From Arthrobacter antibioticus (lineage in GTDB: Bacteria; Actinomycetota; Actinomycetes; Actinomycetales; Micrococcaceae): a stretch of 64,000 nt of DNA. Shown here in pieces: positions 47,079 through 56,261 of this stretch. Below the pieces are notes generated by a model. That model did not search any database. It saw nothing but the letters and a program-made list of their open reading frames with translations, and was not told where the DNA came from. The DNA is taken from contig NZ_JASISQ010000002.1 in the NCBI RefSeq assembly GCF_030063205.1, forward strand, positions 434,001-498,000, read 5' to 3'. The translations under genes and the position numbers were made by a program. Position 1 is the stretch's first letter. Every line of letters starts with the position of its first letter.

Positions 47079-47456
47079 TCAGTAAGTGATGTTCTTAGCC
47101 TGCGACGGGTTTTCGCGTTCCCACTTCTCACGGATGCGTGCTGTTCGGAAACCAACCCAACTGAGCGCAAGCATGGCGGCCGCGAAAGCGAAGATCAGCA
47201 AGACTCCCGAGAGGTAGCCGTCATTGAGCAAAAACCAAACACCAAAGGCCGCGACAATGACTGCAAACACGATGGGGATGGAGCTGCGAATCCGTATATT
47301 ACGTGGCTTCAGCGGGGTCTGGGCCCCGTGGACATACATGCCGCGCGTGTAGGAAAACGGTCCGTACTGGCTCCGCATCTTCTGACGGTCACGGATCAGA
47401 TTCGCGGGGTGCGGCTCATAGGGCTCTGACGGAGTCTCTGGGGGGGTGTGTGTCAT
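47079..47456 (-). CDS. Two-span membrane protein of the WXG100 gene cluster (unknown family)
   Basis: A 125-residue protein with a Pro-rich cytosolic N-terminus, two adjacent hydrophobic spans (about 62-80, containing IPIVFAVIVAAFGVWFLL, and 83-105, containing GVLLIFAFAAAMLALSW), and a charged C-terminus. Its ATG overlaps the stop of the upstream 211-residue protein (TAATG), so the two are translationally coupled. I do not recognise the family. As the last gene of an operon headed by a WXG100 protein, it could be a membrane-located immunity or anchoring partner; this is inference from position and topology only. Confidence 0.75.
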   Translation of the reverse strand: MTHTPPETPSEPYEPHPANLIRDRQKMRSQYGPFSYTRGMYVHGAQTPLKPRNIRIRSSIPIVFAVIVAAFGVWFLLNDGYLSGVLLIFAFAAAMLALSWVGFRTARIREKWERENPSQAKNITY

Positions 47457-48091
47457 TAACTGTCCTGTTTAGCCAACAATTTTTCGGCAAGTAAGGTTCG
47501 GATCTCTGCATCACTGAAGGTCCCGGGAATCTGCAGTGTCTGCTCGGATCCAGTTCCCGCAGCTGCTTCCCAACCAGACTGGTTTCTCCGAAGTGCCACA
47601 TTGCTCAGGTTGCTTGCTTCATCCGTTGATGTGAAGACAATTGCTGCATTCTCATTGTCATGAGCAAAAAGCTTTGCCATTTCCAGCCAGCTTTCAGGTA
47701 GGTCCGCATCTGCTTTCTGTGCCGAAGCGAACCAACCACCCAAACCACGGCCCTGCATCATGAGATTGACTTCGTTGTTCAGGAAATAAACTACGCCTGC
47801 GCCTTGGCTATCTGAGGTGAAAGCCACTGAGACCCAGCGGGTCGAATTTCCGATGGCGTAGACAGCTGCAGCAGCCAGAGCCTTTGGCAACATTGTCTCG
47901 CCGTCTTCGGAGACCAGCAAGTCGCGGGCAAGGAGTGAAGATGCGCCAGCGAGTAGCATGTCTTTGTTATCAGCCGGGTACTGCGCCTGAAGCGTGGCGG
48001 CAGCAACTGCAGCAGATTGATTTTGAAAACGGGACAACATGTATTGGATCTCGGCGATGCCAAATCCGCCCATGGATTCTTCTACGCTCAT
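47456..48091 (-). CDS. Conserved-looking protein of the WXG100 gene cluster (unknown family)
   Basis: A 211-residue, mostly soluble acidic protein from ATG 48091 (MSVEESMGGFGIAEIQYMLS). Alternating short strands and helices are suggested (STRWVSVAFTSDSQGAGVVY, NENAAIVFTSTDEASNLSNV), and there is no signal peptide or membrane span. The fold pattern and the position downstream of a WXG100 protein recall EspG-type secretion chaperones, but no signature was recognised. AAGGAGA lies upstream of the start. Coupled by TAATG to the 125-residue membrane protein. Confidence 0.75.
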   Translation of the reverse strand: MSVEESMGGFGIAEIQYMLSRFQNQSAAVAAATLQAQYPADNKDMLLAGASSLLARDLLVSEDGETMLPKALAAAAVYAIGNSTRWVSVAFTSDSQGAGVVYFLNNEVNLMMQGRGLGGWFASAQKADADLPESWLEMAKLFAHDNENAAIVFTSTDEASNLSNVALRRNQSGWEAAAGTGSEQTLQIPGTFSDAEIRTLLAEKLLAKQDS

Positions 48092-48136
48092 GCTAGGTCT
48101 CCTTCAAGTCTGTTAGGGGGCTATTCACAGTTGTGA

Positions 48137-49186
48137 TCACCAATTCCATGGCAACAATTTCTCTGGACTCTTTACAACGTCGCTGACAGCAGCAACAGTA
48201 TTTTCGGCAACGTCGCCCGCGAAGTCGTTCACGGCTTCAACTGCCTTGGGACCGTTCTCACCCAGCCACTGGGCGCCGGCTTCGATCTTGTCCCAATTGT
48301 CGTAGATAGCGATGGCTCCGGTAGCCAGAATTGCAATCGGTTGTTGTGGACCGGGTATCAAGGCGGCTGCGCCGATCCCCGCTCTGACAAGATCTGCGGC
48401 ACCGGAATCAGTGGCGACTTTCACGTTTCCAAGAATGTCACCGTCCTTGTACCCTTCACCGAAAGCGTTTCCATGAATGATTTTGTTCAGTCCCGAGGCG
48501 CCGTCTATTGCCACGCCAGCCCAGCCCAAAGTCTTACCGGCACCATCGACTAGTCCCGCAATTTTGGCAGCGTGAGGTCCCCTGGCGAGCGATTGCGCGT
48601 ATTCCCCGCCCTCCAGTAGTTGAGCTCCGTTGTGCAGGAACTTCGTAGTTGGGCCCATGTTGAACCAGCGAGAGTCCATGAAAGTGCCAATGGCCCCTGG
48701 GGTTCCCCACGCGGCTTTTAGGTCCTTGGCGTGGAGTAGCAGATCGCCGGTGAAGGTGATATCTCGGAGAGTTCTCAACGTGTCAGGAAAGAATTTATAG
48801 ACGCCCCAGGGCTCTTTGACGTATTTATCAAACCAGGTTTTGTCCTCGGAATCCGAACCCGGATTGCTTTCCGTTCCCTTGCCGTCAGTGCCACCGCCAC
48901 CGGTCAGGCTTGAGGTGGAGCTTGCCTGCTCCTGCTCGACGGCGTGCCTGTTAAGTTCAGTAGCGGTTTCATCCAGCATTGCAGCCGTACGGGAAATAAC
49001 TCCGCGGTGCTGGCCGCGCCACTGTGAGGCAAAGCGTTGTGCATCAGGCCCCTGCCAATAGCGCGGGAGCTGGTTCACTGTGCCGTCGAGCAGCTTTTGT
49101 GCTTGCACCAGCTTTTGTGAGTTGCCAGAGAAGTCCCTGGCTAGCGCGCGCAGTTCTTCAACATCAGCGCCCAGCATTTGTGACAT
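48137..49186 (-). CDS. WXG100-domain protein with long C-terminal domain (candidate type VII secretion substrate)
   Basis: A 349-residue protein. The first 90 residues form a WXG100-like helical hairpin with the W-x-G turn at residues 44-46 (PRYWQGPDAQRFASQWRGQH). A Ser/Thr/Gly/Glu linker follows (about 93-120). The C-terminal 230 residues are unfamiliar. They contain DKYVKEPWGVYKFFPDTLR, Gly/Ala-rich helices such as GWAGVAIDGASGLNKIIHG, and a hydrophobic stretch near 265-295 (AAALIPGPQQPIAILATGA). The architecture is that of long type VII secretion effectors. No nuclease or ADP-ribosyltransferase motif is visible; the hydrophobic segment could insert in membranes. No core secretion ATPase gene is in the window. 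Confidence 0.8.
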   Translation of the reverse strand: MSQMLGADVEELRALARDFSGNSQKLVQAQKLLDGTVNQLPRYWQGPDAQRFASQWRGQHRGVISRTAAMLDETATELNRHAVEQEQASSTSSLTGGGGTDGKGTESNPGSDSEDKTWFDKYVKEPWGVYKFFPDTLRTLRDITFTGDLLLHAKDLKAAWGTPGAIGTFMDSRWFNMGPTTKFLHNGAQLLEGGEYAQSLARGPHAAKIAGLVDGAGKTLGWAGVAIDGASGLNKIIHGNAFGEGYKDGDILGNVKVATDSGAADLVRAGIGAAALIPGPQQPIAILATGAIAIYDNWDKIEAGAQWLGENGPKAVEAVNDFAGDVAENTVAAVSDVVKSPEKLLPWNW

Positions 49187-49294
49187 GGTGGCTCCGGATT
49201 ACTAGAGGACAGAAACAGAAATATGAGTCAAGAAAGAGCTTAGCCGTGGCCAAGCCGTGTTGCGATGGGGTGGACTGCCCATGGCAACGAATTG

Positions 49295-49879
49295 CTACTC
49301 CTGTGAGAACTCTGTTTCTCCCCGTGCCCAGAGAGTGATCCTGTACTCAGTCCCGTTTTTTGAGGTGTGCCAACCCTCAACAGGAGAGCCGCCGCGAAAA
49401 GAGAATTCATGACCAAGAGTAGGAGCTTGAGTATCCCCTGGTACGTCCGTATTAATTACAGTGATGACTGCGACGTTGCAATGCTCCTTGACCTGTTCGT
49501 AAACCTGACCACCGCCAATGACCCACACTTCATTGCCGCCGGGGGAGAGCTGGGCCTGCACAAGTGCCTCTTCCAACGAGTCAAGAACCACCGCCCCACT
49601 TGCCTCAGCTGTTGTTGCCCACCCAGCCTGGCGCGTCACCACAATGTTGGTGCGCTCCGGAAGTGGACGGAATTTCGCGGGGAAAGAATTCCATGTACGT
49701 CGTCCCATGACCACTGGGTGGCCGCGGGTAACCCGCCTGAAGTGGGCCATATCCTCCGGCAATGCCCAGGGCATGCCGCCGTCTGCGCCAATTACCCCGT
49801 TCTTAGTCTGCGCCCAAATCATGCCAATGATCGGCTGGGTGAAACGGTAGCGCGTGGGTGTGGAGGGTGTCTCACTCAT
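49295..49879 (-). CDS. folA: Dihydrofolate reductase
   Basis: A 194-residue DHFR reducing dihydrofolate to tetrahydrofolate with NADPH. It has [34 protein letters not shown] with the catalytic Asp, [20 protein letters not shown] and [13 protein letters not shown]. Its ATG overlaps the thyA stop (ATGA), so the two are coupled: thymidylate synthase produces the dihydrofolate that this enzyme recycles. Confidence 0.96.
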   Translation of the reverse strand: MSETPSTPTRYRFTQPIIGMIWAQTKNGVIGADGGMPWALPEDMAHFRRVTRGHPVVMGRRTWNSFPAKFRPLPERTNIVVTRQAGWATTAEASGAVVLDSLEEALVQAQLSPGGNEVWVIGGGQVYEQVKEHCNVAVITVINTDVPGDTQAPTLGHEFSFRGGSPVEGWHTSKNGTEYRITLWARGETEFSQE

Positions 49880-50694
49880 ACGGCGATCGGGGCCTTAATC
49901 GTGGGGTGGTGTTGGTAATTGACTAGCTCGAAATCAGCAAAAGTATAATCGAAAATCGATTCAGGTGTGCGGGTGAAGCGCAGCTGTGGGTACGGGTAAG
50001 GGGTGCGGGAAAGCTGCTCGGCAACCTGCTCCCGGTGATCGTCGTAGATATGCACGTCCCCGCCTGTCCAAATAAACTCGCCCGGTTCCATGTCCAGTTG
50101 CTGGGCCACCATCATAGTCAGGAGCGCATAAGAGGCAATGTTGAATGGCACACCCAAGAAGGTGTCGGCAGAGCGCTGGTACAACTGGCAGCTGAGTTTT
50201 CCGCGGCCGTCTTCCGTGGGGGCAACATAGAACTGGAAGAAAGCGTGGCACGGCGGTAGCGCCATGTTCGCCAGCTCACCCACATTCCACGCCGAAACAA
50301 TGTGCCGGCGTGAATTCGGATTGCTGCTCAGGGAATCCATGACTTGCGCAATCTGGTCAATATGTTCCCCGTCTGGGGTAGGCCATGAGCGCCACTGGAC
50401 GCCGTAGACGGGGCCGAGTTCGCCGTCGTCGTTGGCCCATTCATTCCAGATCTTTACGCCGTTCTCCTGCAACCAACTCACATTTGAGTCCCCGCGCAAG
50501 AACCACAGCAATTCCATGGCTACCGACTTGAAATGCACCCGTTTAGTGGTGATTAGCGGGAAACTCTGGGATAAATCGAAGCGTAGCTGGCGGCCAAAGA
50601 CGCTGCTGGTGCCGGTACCCGTGCGGTCAGCCTTCGCGGTACCGTTGGCCTGTACGTCACGGAGCAAGTCCTCATAAGGGGTCAAAATAGTCAC
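49876..50694 (-). CDS. thyA: Thymidylate synthase
   Basis: A 272-residue ThyA converting dUMP to dTMP with methylene-tetrahydrofolate. Motifs: [39 protein letters not shown], the nucleophilic Cys in [32 protein letters not shown] and the canonical C-terminal IKAPIAV. The GTG at 50694 lies 13 bases after the GntR-family gene; the stop overlaps the folA start. The gene may be co-transcribed with the membrane protein and GntR regulator upstream. Confidence 0.97.
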   Translation of the reverse strand: MTILTPYEDLLRDVQANGTAKADRTGTGTSSVFGRQLRFDLSQSFPLITTKRVHFKSVAMELLWFLRGDSNVSWLQENGVKIWNEWANDDGELGPVYGVQWRSWPTPDGEHIDQIAQVMDSLSSNPNSRRHIVSAWNVGELANMALPPCHAFFQFYVAPTEDGRGKLSCQLYQRSADTFLGVPFNIASYALLTMMVAQQLDMEPGEFIWTGGDVHIYDDHREQVAEQLSRTPYPYPQLRFTRTPESIFDYTFADFELVNYQHHPTIKAPIAV

Positions 50695-50707
50695 GGGGCA
50701 AGTCTAC

Positions 50708-51124
50708 CTACTGGGAGCCTCGACGGTTCAGCTGTCCTTGGACCAGGGAAATCAGGGTCTTCGCATCCAGTCCTGCTTCTTCGCTGGTTTGTATGAGATG
50801 TTCGACGGCGGCCAGCACCGCCAGCCCATTGCTTACCTCAGGTGGGTGGTGGGGCTTTTGTGGTTGTGTTTGAGCAACTCCGGTTCCCGCCACCACGGTC
50901 CCTTGCCGGCGGTTCGTTGTGACTTGTCCTGCCGCTTCAAGTTCCTTGTAGGCCCGGGCCACGGTGCCTGCGGCCACACCCAAATCGCCGGCCAAGCTGC
51001 GGATGGTGGGCAGCCGGGTGCCGATTTGCAGCTCGCCAACAGCGATCAGGGAGGCGATTTGTCTCTGGACTTGTTCGTAGGGAGGGGTGGCCGTCTGAAG
51101 ATCAATAACAATCCGCGCTTCCAT
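50708..51124 (-). CDS. GntR-family regulator, YtrA type
   Basis: A 138-residue short GntR regulator. The winged helix (about 10-75) reads PPYEQVQRQIASLIAVGELQ, then PTIRSLAGDLGVAAGTVARA and YKELEAAGQVTTNRRQGTVV. The short C-terminal region is typical of the YtrA subfamily, whose genes usually neighbour membrane transporters. The ATG at 51124 lies six bases after the stop of a polytopic membrane protein, which it probably controls. A CTTTGTAC dyad upstream of that gene is the candidate operator. Confidence 0.93.
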   Translation of the reverse strand: MEARIVIDLQTATPPYEQVQRQIASLIAVGELQIGTRLPTIRSLAGDLGVAAGTVARAYKELEAAGQVTTNRRQGTVVAGTGVAQTQPQKPHHPPEVSNGLAVLAAVEHLIQTSEEAGLDAKTLISLVQGQLNRRGSQ

Positions 51125-51130
51125 GCAACG

Positions 51131-52813
51131 CTACTTGCTCACGCGGGCGGCCGTGCCCGGCAGATATTCTGCCGGGGTGAAGCTCCTGACGGGATAAAAG
51201 CACAGAACAGCGGCAAGCACCAGGAAAGCTACGCCCACAATCCCCAGGCCGGAATCCTGGGCTGTTTCGCTGAGACTCGGCGCGGTGCCAATATTTAAGG
51301 TGACTGCGCCAAGAACGGCCCATAACCCACCAGCAACCGTGCGAAGGATCCGGAACAGGGCCCGCCGCCGCAATGTCCGCTCAAGTACTGGGGCCACATC
51401 CGTCAGCGCGGGCCGCAGCCAGACAACAGTTGTAGCACAGGCGCCTGTAACAACAACGGCTAGCACAACTACTAGAGGGACAAGGAAGTGAGGTGCTGAG
51501 CCGCTCAATCCTGGCCAGTCATTCGCTCCGCCCCTAGTGATCCCGGCAACCGTGATCAGTGCCGGGATCAGTGCCACGGCGCTGATGCTGATGGCAAGTG
51601 TGAGAGTAACCGGAACGCCCGCCTTCAGAGAAGTCCGCACTGTATTTGGCGCGACTGTATTTGGCGCGACTGTACTTGGCACAACTTTTCTGGGCGGAGC
51701 ATAATTACGGCGCAGCAGCAGTTCCAGCCCGAGGTGGGTCAGGAGGGTAAACACCAGCGCAAGTGCCAGCGGACCAAGCCAGCCAAACCACTGGGTGAGG
51801 CTCAGTCCCAGCAGAAGCCCAGCCACGGCAGAGGCAGGTGCCACGATCCCGGCTGTCCCAGTCAGTCTGGCTGCGCCGGCTCCGTTTCTCCATGCAGGGT
51901 CCTGCGAGGTTCCGTTGACAAACAAAGAGTTGTATCCGGCGTCGTCCATCTCAGTGTCAAGAAAAGGCGGCTTCCATAGGAGCATGGCGATCAGCACCAT
52001 CGCATTGACGATGCCCAACCAGTTCGTCCATGAGGTAGTGCCTGAGTCCGGGGCTGGTTGGGCGAGATAATTTCCGGCTATGCCAGCCAAGCCCGAGGCC
52101 ACCGTGGCACTCACCCGGAGCGCTCTGTTCATGCCAATGACACGAAGGGTGGTGTTTTGATCGGTTGTGAGGGCTTCTAAAGATCTGCGGGAGGCAATAA
52201 GCCGCATGACCAGCAATGTTCCGGCACTCAGGATCAGCAATGCGACGGTGAGCGCGGTTGCCAAGACGTATCCCGGAAGGCGTCCTTGATAGCTCACAAT
52301 GGATTCGCCGGATGGGCTCACTACGACCCCCTGACTGGATATAAATCCGGGGACAAAAAAGAGGAATGCCAGCACTCCGGCAGAGAGTGCAAAGACGCCC
52401 AGCACCGTCCAGCCCAAACCACGTTGGACATAGTCCCGGGCCCGGCGAAATTCAAGAACAGCCACTCGTTTTGCCGATTTTGGTGCCGGCCAGGTGGCCT
52501 GGCCAATGGCGTTGACACCAACAACGGCCACCGCAGGGGCAATGATCGCGAACCAAGGTAGCAGCGTCCACTGCTCCCCCGGCACGGCAATCCGTGTGGG
52601 ATCGTAGAGTCCGGCGTGGGCTGCGCCGGCCAAGCTGCTCAAGGCCCAGGCAAGAATGCCTGTCCACAAGGCATGTTTGCGGATGTATTCCAAAGATTTG
52701 CTTGCAGGCTCACTCCACACGAAGAGCCGCAGGATCAGGTAGGTGATGGCTGTGACGCCAACGCCCACTAGCCCCAGAAGGATTAACACTTCGGTCAGGT
52801 TTGGTGCAAACAC
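51131..52813 (-). CDS. Polytopic membrane protein linked to a GntR regulator (unknown function)
   Basis: A 560-residue, highly hydrophobic protein with about a dozen predicted spans and no ATPase or transporter motif I recognise. It includes LGWTVLGVFALSAGVLAFLF and VTGACATTVVWLRPALTDV. A hydrophilic loop near 385-405 contains a VAPNT tandem repeat. The GTG at 52813 (GGGGA just upstream) is preferred. The frame is open to an ATG at 52873, but that would overlap a dyad that looks like an operator. It is followed six bases later by a YtrA-type GntR gene, then thyA and folA. An envelope-stress or transport role is inference. Confidence 0.75.
   Translation of the reverse strand: MFAPNLTEVLILLGLVGVGVTAITYLILRLFVWSEPASKSLEYIRKHALWTGILAWALSSLAGAAHAGLYDPTRIAVPGEQWTLLPWFAIIAPAVAVVGVNAIGQATWPAPKSAKRVAVLEFRRARDYVQRGLGWTVLGVFALSAGVLAFLFFVPGFISSQGVVVSPSGESIVSYQGRLPGYVLATALTVALLILSAGTLLVMRLIASRRSLEALTTDQNTTLRVIGMNRALRVSATVASGLAGIAGNYLAQPAPDSGTTSWTNWLGIVNAMVLIAMLLWKPPFLDTEMDDAGYNSLFVNGTSQDPAWRNGAGAARLTGTAGIVAPASAVAGLLLGLSLTQWFGWLGPLALALVFTLLTHLGLELLLRRNYAPPRKVVPSTVAPNTVAPNTVRTSLKAGVPVTLTLAISISAVALIPALITVAGITRGGANDWPGLSGSAPHFLVPLVVVLAVVVTGACATTVVWLRPALTDVAPVLERTLRRRALFRILRTVAGGLWAVLGAVTLNIGTAPSLSETAQDSGLGIVGVAFLVLAAVLCFYPVRSFTPAEYLPGTAARVSK
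51639..51683. repeat. 15-bp in-frame tandem repeat, three units
   Basis: ACTGTATTTGGCGCG occurs twice (51639-51653, 51654-51668), followed by a diverged copy (51669-51683). On the minus strand it encodes VAPNT-type pentapeptide repeats in a hydrophilic loop of the membrane protein. Confidence 0.9.
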
Positions 52814-52849
52814 TATTTCCCCATCGATGATCACGCTGTGTATCGAACA

Positions 52850-52875
52850 CTTTGTACTGAGCGTACGGTACAAAG
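52850..52875. promoter_or_regulatory. Dyad upstream of the GntR-linked membrane protein gene (candidate operator)
   Basis: CTTTGTAC (52850-52857) is mirrored by GTACAAAG (52868-52875) across a ten-base spacer. It lies 37 bases upstream of the preferred GTG at 52813 on the minus strand, a normal operator/promoter position. This argues against the longer reading frame starting at 52873. Confidence 0.65.
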
Positions 52876-52896
52876 AGGTGAAGGGAAAGCCTTGGT

Positions 52897-52966
52897 CCCC
52901 GTTGAAGTTGGAGATGATGACACCCCGGAGGACGGAGTGGTGTCATCATCTCCAACTTCAACGGGG
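52897..52966. terminator. Palindromic hairpin, copy 3 of the shared-core family
   Basis: Perfect 28-base arms (52897-52924 and 52939-52966) surround a 14-base loop. It lies five bases beyond the 3' end of the Nudix/phosphatase gene (minus strand) and just before the control region of the membrane protein gene. The arm core is the same as in copies 1 and 2, but the outer four base pairs (CCCC/GGGG) are specific to this copy. Confidence 0.8.
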
Positions 52967-52971
52967 GCGGG

Positions 52972-53937
52972 TCAGTCCTCGTATGGTTTGTGTTGCTCCA
53001 CTGCCACGATCCGCCCAGGCTCGGTGGCGGAAACATGAGCGATCAGTACCTCTCCAGGGGAAAGATATGGGTCAATCATGGGCAATGAGCTGGCCAAAAC
53101 GGGGGACATGTGGGTGGCCAGGGCACCTATTACCGTTGGCAGAACGGGGCGGTGAGTGCAGACAGCCGTGGCACTTGTTTTGCTCAGCAATCGGTCTATA
53201 ACTGCAGCGGTTTTTATTGGATGACGCTTGTGGTCAGATTCGGTCAACCACGGAACCACCTTGACTTTGGCCTTTGTTGCCTGGGCGTACGGGGAGATTG
53301 TGGCTATGCACCGCATCCAGCCGCTGGTATGAATCCGCTCAGGATGCCATGACATCAAGAGCCGCTGCAGATACAGCGCCTGACGTTTACCTGTTGCGGC
53401 CAGTGGCCTTTCACCTTCCGCCCGGGTCCATGCGGACCGCGGCTTTGCTTTAGCGTGCCTGATCACCAGCAATGGCCAGGTCGCTAGAGTCCCGCCCTCA
53501 AAGGCCGCAACCAAAGCCTCAAGAGGCTCCAAATCGGAAGGGTTGGACAGTAGTCCGCGAGCCTTGTTGGGACTGCACCAAATAACGCTGTCAACCTCTT
53601 TCCCATCGGGGATGGGAGGCATGTCATCTGTGGCACAAGCCCAATAATGGACCTCCTTCAGACCGGCTTTTACAACGTACTGAATTGATGGCAGCGGAAT
53701 GCCCAAGGTGATGGGCAGACCCACCTCTTCGTGCACTTCACGCACAGCACATTCGGCAAGCGTCTCGCCAGCGTCAAGCTTGCCCTTGGGCCACGACCAG
53801 TCATCGTAACGCTGACGGTGGATCAGCAGGAGCTCAAGCTTCCTTTTCTTAATCCGCCAGCAAAGGGCTCCGGCAGCGTAGATGGAGACGGCAGCGTCGT
53901 CGTCCACGGTTTCCTCGAGGTTTTCAGTGTTGCGCAT
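52972..53937 (-). CDS. Nudix hydrolase fused to histidine phosphatase (MutT1-like)
   Basis: A 321-residue two-domain protein. The Nudix domain (about 15-145) has WSWPKGKLDAGETLAECAVR followed by EVHEEVG, completing the GX5EX7REUXEEXGU box. The histidine phosphatase domain (about 155-310) has LVIRHAKAKPRSAW with the catalytic RH and a second His in VCTHRPVLP. This arrangement is that of mycobacterial MutT1, which hydrolyses 8-oxo-dGTP and diadenosine polyphosphates. The ATG at 53937 overlaps the ppk stop (TAATG) and is preferred over the ATG at 53985. Coupling to ppk is common in actinobacteria. Confidence 0.93.
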   Translation of the reverse strand: MRNTENLEETVDDDAAVSIYAAGALCWRIKKRKLELLLIHRQRYDDWSWPKGKLDAGETLAECAVREVHEEVGLPITLGIPLPSIQYVVKAGLKEVHYWACATDDMPPIPDGKEVDSVIWCSPNKARGLLSNPSDLEPLEALVAAFEGGTLATWPLLVIRHAKAKPRSAWTRAEGERPLAATGKRQALYLQRLLMSWHPERIHTSGWMRCIATISPYAQATKAKVKVVPWLTESDHKRHPIKTAAVIDRLLSKTSATAVCTHRPVLPTVIGALATHMSPVLASSLPMIDPYLSPGEVLIAHVSATEPGRIVAVEQHKPYED

Positions 53938-56180
53938 TACCGGTGCAGTGTTGATCGCGAACGTGAACGGCTGGCGAGCAGCCATGACTGGATATCGAGC
54001 AAAGGTTTTCCTTCATTGTCGAGATGGAAACGCTTCCACTGACCTTCGTTATCCAGATGCCAGCTGGCAGTCCCCGGATCAAGATAGCGCTCAAGCAGTG
54101 AGTTGACCTCGGCGATGTCTTCCGCATTGGAAAGCTGAACCAGCGCCTCAACCCGGCGGTCGAGGTTTCTGTGCATCATATCCGCGGAACCAATGTAAAC
54201 CACTGGCTCTAAATTGTTGGCAAAGGTGAACACACGCGAGTGTTCAAGGAAGCGACCAAGGAATGATCTAACGGTTATGTTTTCACTGAGCCCCGGAACG
54301 CCCGGACGCAATGAGCAAATACCTCGCACAATCACACCAACCTCCACACCGGCCTGAGAAGCACGGTATAGAGAGTCAATGATGGCTTCATCCACCATTG
54401 AGTTGACCTTGATGCAAACTCGGGCCGGAAGCCCTGCCTTCTTGTTCGCAATTTCTCTATCTATGCGCTCAATCAATCCTGAACGCACGGAGCGCGGAGC
54501 CACTAGCAGACGGTCAAAGGATGACTTGGGTGCGTATCCGGAGAGCTGATTGAAGAGCTTGGACAGATCCTCGCCCACTTGGTTATCGGCGGTCAACAGC
54601 CCCAGATCTTCGTAGTATCTTGCTGTGCGGGGGTGATAGTTGCCAGTGCCGATGTGGCAGTAGCGGCGCAACCCATCCTGTTCCTGGCGCACCACAAGAG
54701 ATAACTTGCAGTGAGTTTTCAAACCAACAATGCCGTACACAACGTGCACCCCGGCTTGTTCAAGCTTCCGGGCCCAGGAAATATTGGCTTGCTCATCAAA
54801 TCGGGCTTTGATCTCAACAAGAGCCAAAACCTGTTTACCCGCTTCGGCAGCGTCCACCAAGGCATCCACAATGGGTGAGTCCCCAGATGTTCTGTACAGG
54901 GTTTGTTTGATTGCCCTAACCTTGGGGTCGGTTGCCGCTTGTTCCAGGAATGCCTGCACTGACGTAGAGAAGGCATCGTAGGGGTGGTGGAGCAGAATGT
55001 CACGACGGCGCATGGCGGCAAAGACGTTAGCCGCCTTGGAGGTTTCCGAAGCATTCAGGTCCCGGGAAGTGTGGGCCACATGTTTGGGGTAGCGCAGATC
55101 GGGACGATCAATGGAGCCGATGATGGACAGGCCACGCAAATCCAAAGGAGCAGGCAGCGAATAAACTTCTGCCTCATCAACGTCAAGTTCGCGCACAAGA
55201 AGTGCAAGAACACTTGGGTTGATGTCGGTGGTGACCTCGAGACGGACGGGGGGACCAAATTTTCGACGCAGTAGTTCCTTCTCCAGAGCTTGCAGGAGAT
55301 TCTCGGCGTCGTCCTCTTCAACCTCGAGGTCTTCATTGCGAGTGACTCGGAATGAGTGGTGCTCCACAATCTCCATGCCGGGAAAAAGCTGGTCAAGGTG
55401 CTCGGCGATGACCTCTTCCAGCGGGATGAAGCGCGCCACGCGCCCGGGGACAGTCCCGGCACGGGGGCCATCAACAGCAACCAAACGGGGCAAGAGATCC
55501 GGCACCTTCAACCTTGCGAAGAGTTCCTTCTCACTGACAGGGTTGCGAACCACAACAGCCAAATTAAGTGACAGCCCGGAAATGTAGGGGAAAGGGTGGG
55601 CGGGGTCCACTGCCAGCGGCGTGAGAATCGGGAAGATCTTATCGCCAAACATTTTAGACAACGCGGACTTGGCCTTGTCATCGAGCTCATCCCAATGCAC
55701 CAAGTGGATGTGTTCATAGGCCAGTGCCGGGCGAATCTGGCTCGCAAAAACATGGGCGTGCCGTGCCTGAAGTTCGTGGGCGGCGTTACTGACCTGCTCC
55801 AGCACTTCTATGGGGCTCAGCCCGGCAGGTGAGGGTACCGCCAGCCCGGCAGCAATGCGGCGTTTAAGTCCCGCCACCCGCACCATGAAAAACTCATCCA
55901 GGTTGGACGCGAAAATGGACAGGAAGTTTACTCGTTCCAACAAGTGCAGGTCCGGATCTTCAGCAAGTTCCAAGACCCTGGCGTTGAATGCCAGCCAGCT
56001 CAGCTCACGGTCAAGGAACCTGTCGGCGCTGATATCGCCCTCGGGAATGAGTGTTGGCTCAAACTCGGGGATCTCAATCCGGTCCTGAGTAGCTCGTGAG
56101 GCCGGTACTTCACCTGAAACAAAACGTTCCCGGCTCTTTGTACTCACAGTGGCCCCGGGTCCCTTGTATTCGCGCTTCAT
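53937..56180 (-). CDS. ppk1: Polyphosphate kinase 1
   Basis: A 747-residue PPK1 that reversibly polymerises the gamma-phosphate of ATP into polyphosphate. After a variable N-terminus, [20 protein letters not shown] opens the family. The catalytic part has [40 protein letters not shown] with the phospho-His, [20 protein letters not shown], and the C-terminal [12 protein letters not shown]. The ATG at 56180 has GAGGA seven bases upstream; the frame is open to 56231. Its stop overlaps the Nudix/phosphatase start, so polyphosphate synthesis and nucleotide-pool sanitation are co-expressed. Confidence 0.96.
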   Translation of the reverse strand: MKREYKGPGATVSTKSRERFVSGEVPASRATQDRIEIPEFEPTLIPEGDISADRFLDRELSWLAFNARVLELAEDPDLHLLERVNFLSIFASNLDEFFMVRVAGLKRRIAAGLAVPSPAGLSPIEVLEQVSNAAHELQARHAHVFASQIRPALAYEHIHLVHWDELDDKAKSALSKMFGDKIFPILTPLAVDPAHPFPYISGLSLNLAVVVRNPVSEKELFARLKVPDLLPRLVAVDGPRAGTVPGRVARFIPLEEVIAEHLDQLFPGMEIVEHHSFRVTRNEDLEVEEDDAENLLQALEKELLRRKFGPPVRLEVTTDINPSVLALLVRELDVDEAEVYSLPAPLDLRGLSIIGSIDRPDLRYPKHVAHTSRDLNASETSKAANVFAAMRRRDILLHHPYDAFSTSVQAFLEQAATDPKVRAIKQTLYRTSGDSPIVDALVDAAEAGKQVLALVEIKARFDEQANISWARKLEQAGVHVVYGIVGLKTHCKLSLVVRQEQDGLRRYCHIGTGNYHPRTARYYEDLGLLTADNQVGEDLSKLFNQLSGYAPKSSFDRLLVAPRSVRSGLIERIDREIANKKAGLPARVCIKVNSMVDEAIIDSLYRASQAGVEVGVIVRGICSLRPGVPGLSENITVRSFLGRFLEHSRVFTFANNLEPVVYIGSADMMHRNLDRRVEALVQLSNAEDIAEVNSLLERYLDPGTASWHLDNEGQWKRFHLDNEGKPLLDIQSWLLASRSRSRSTLHR

Positions 56181-56261
56181 TAAAAAATCCTCGTGGTTGG
56201 TATTGCCTTGAGTCAACCTTACAAGCCGCATCCGATGCCGACTGCAATAGCAATGTGCAGG

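Noticed and set aside
46844-47089. 81-residue plus-strand frame after the HEAT-repeat gene
   Set aside because: No ribosome site, biased composition and overlap with the end of the 125-residue membrane protein gene on the other strand.
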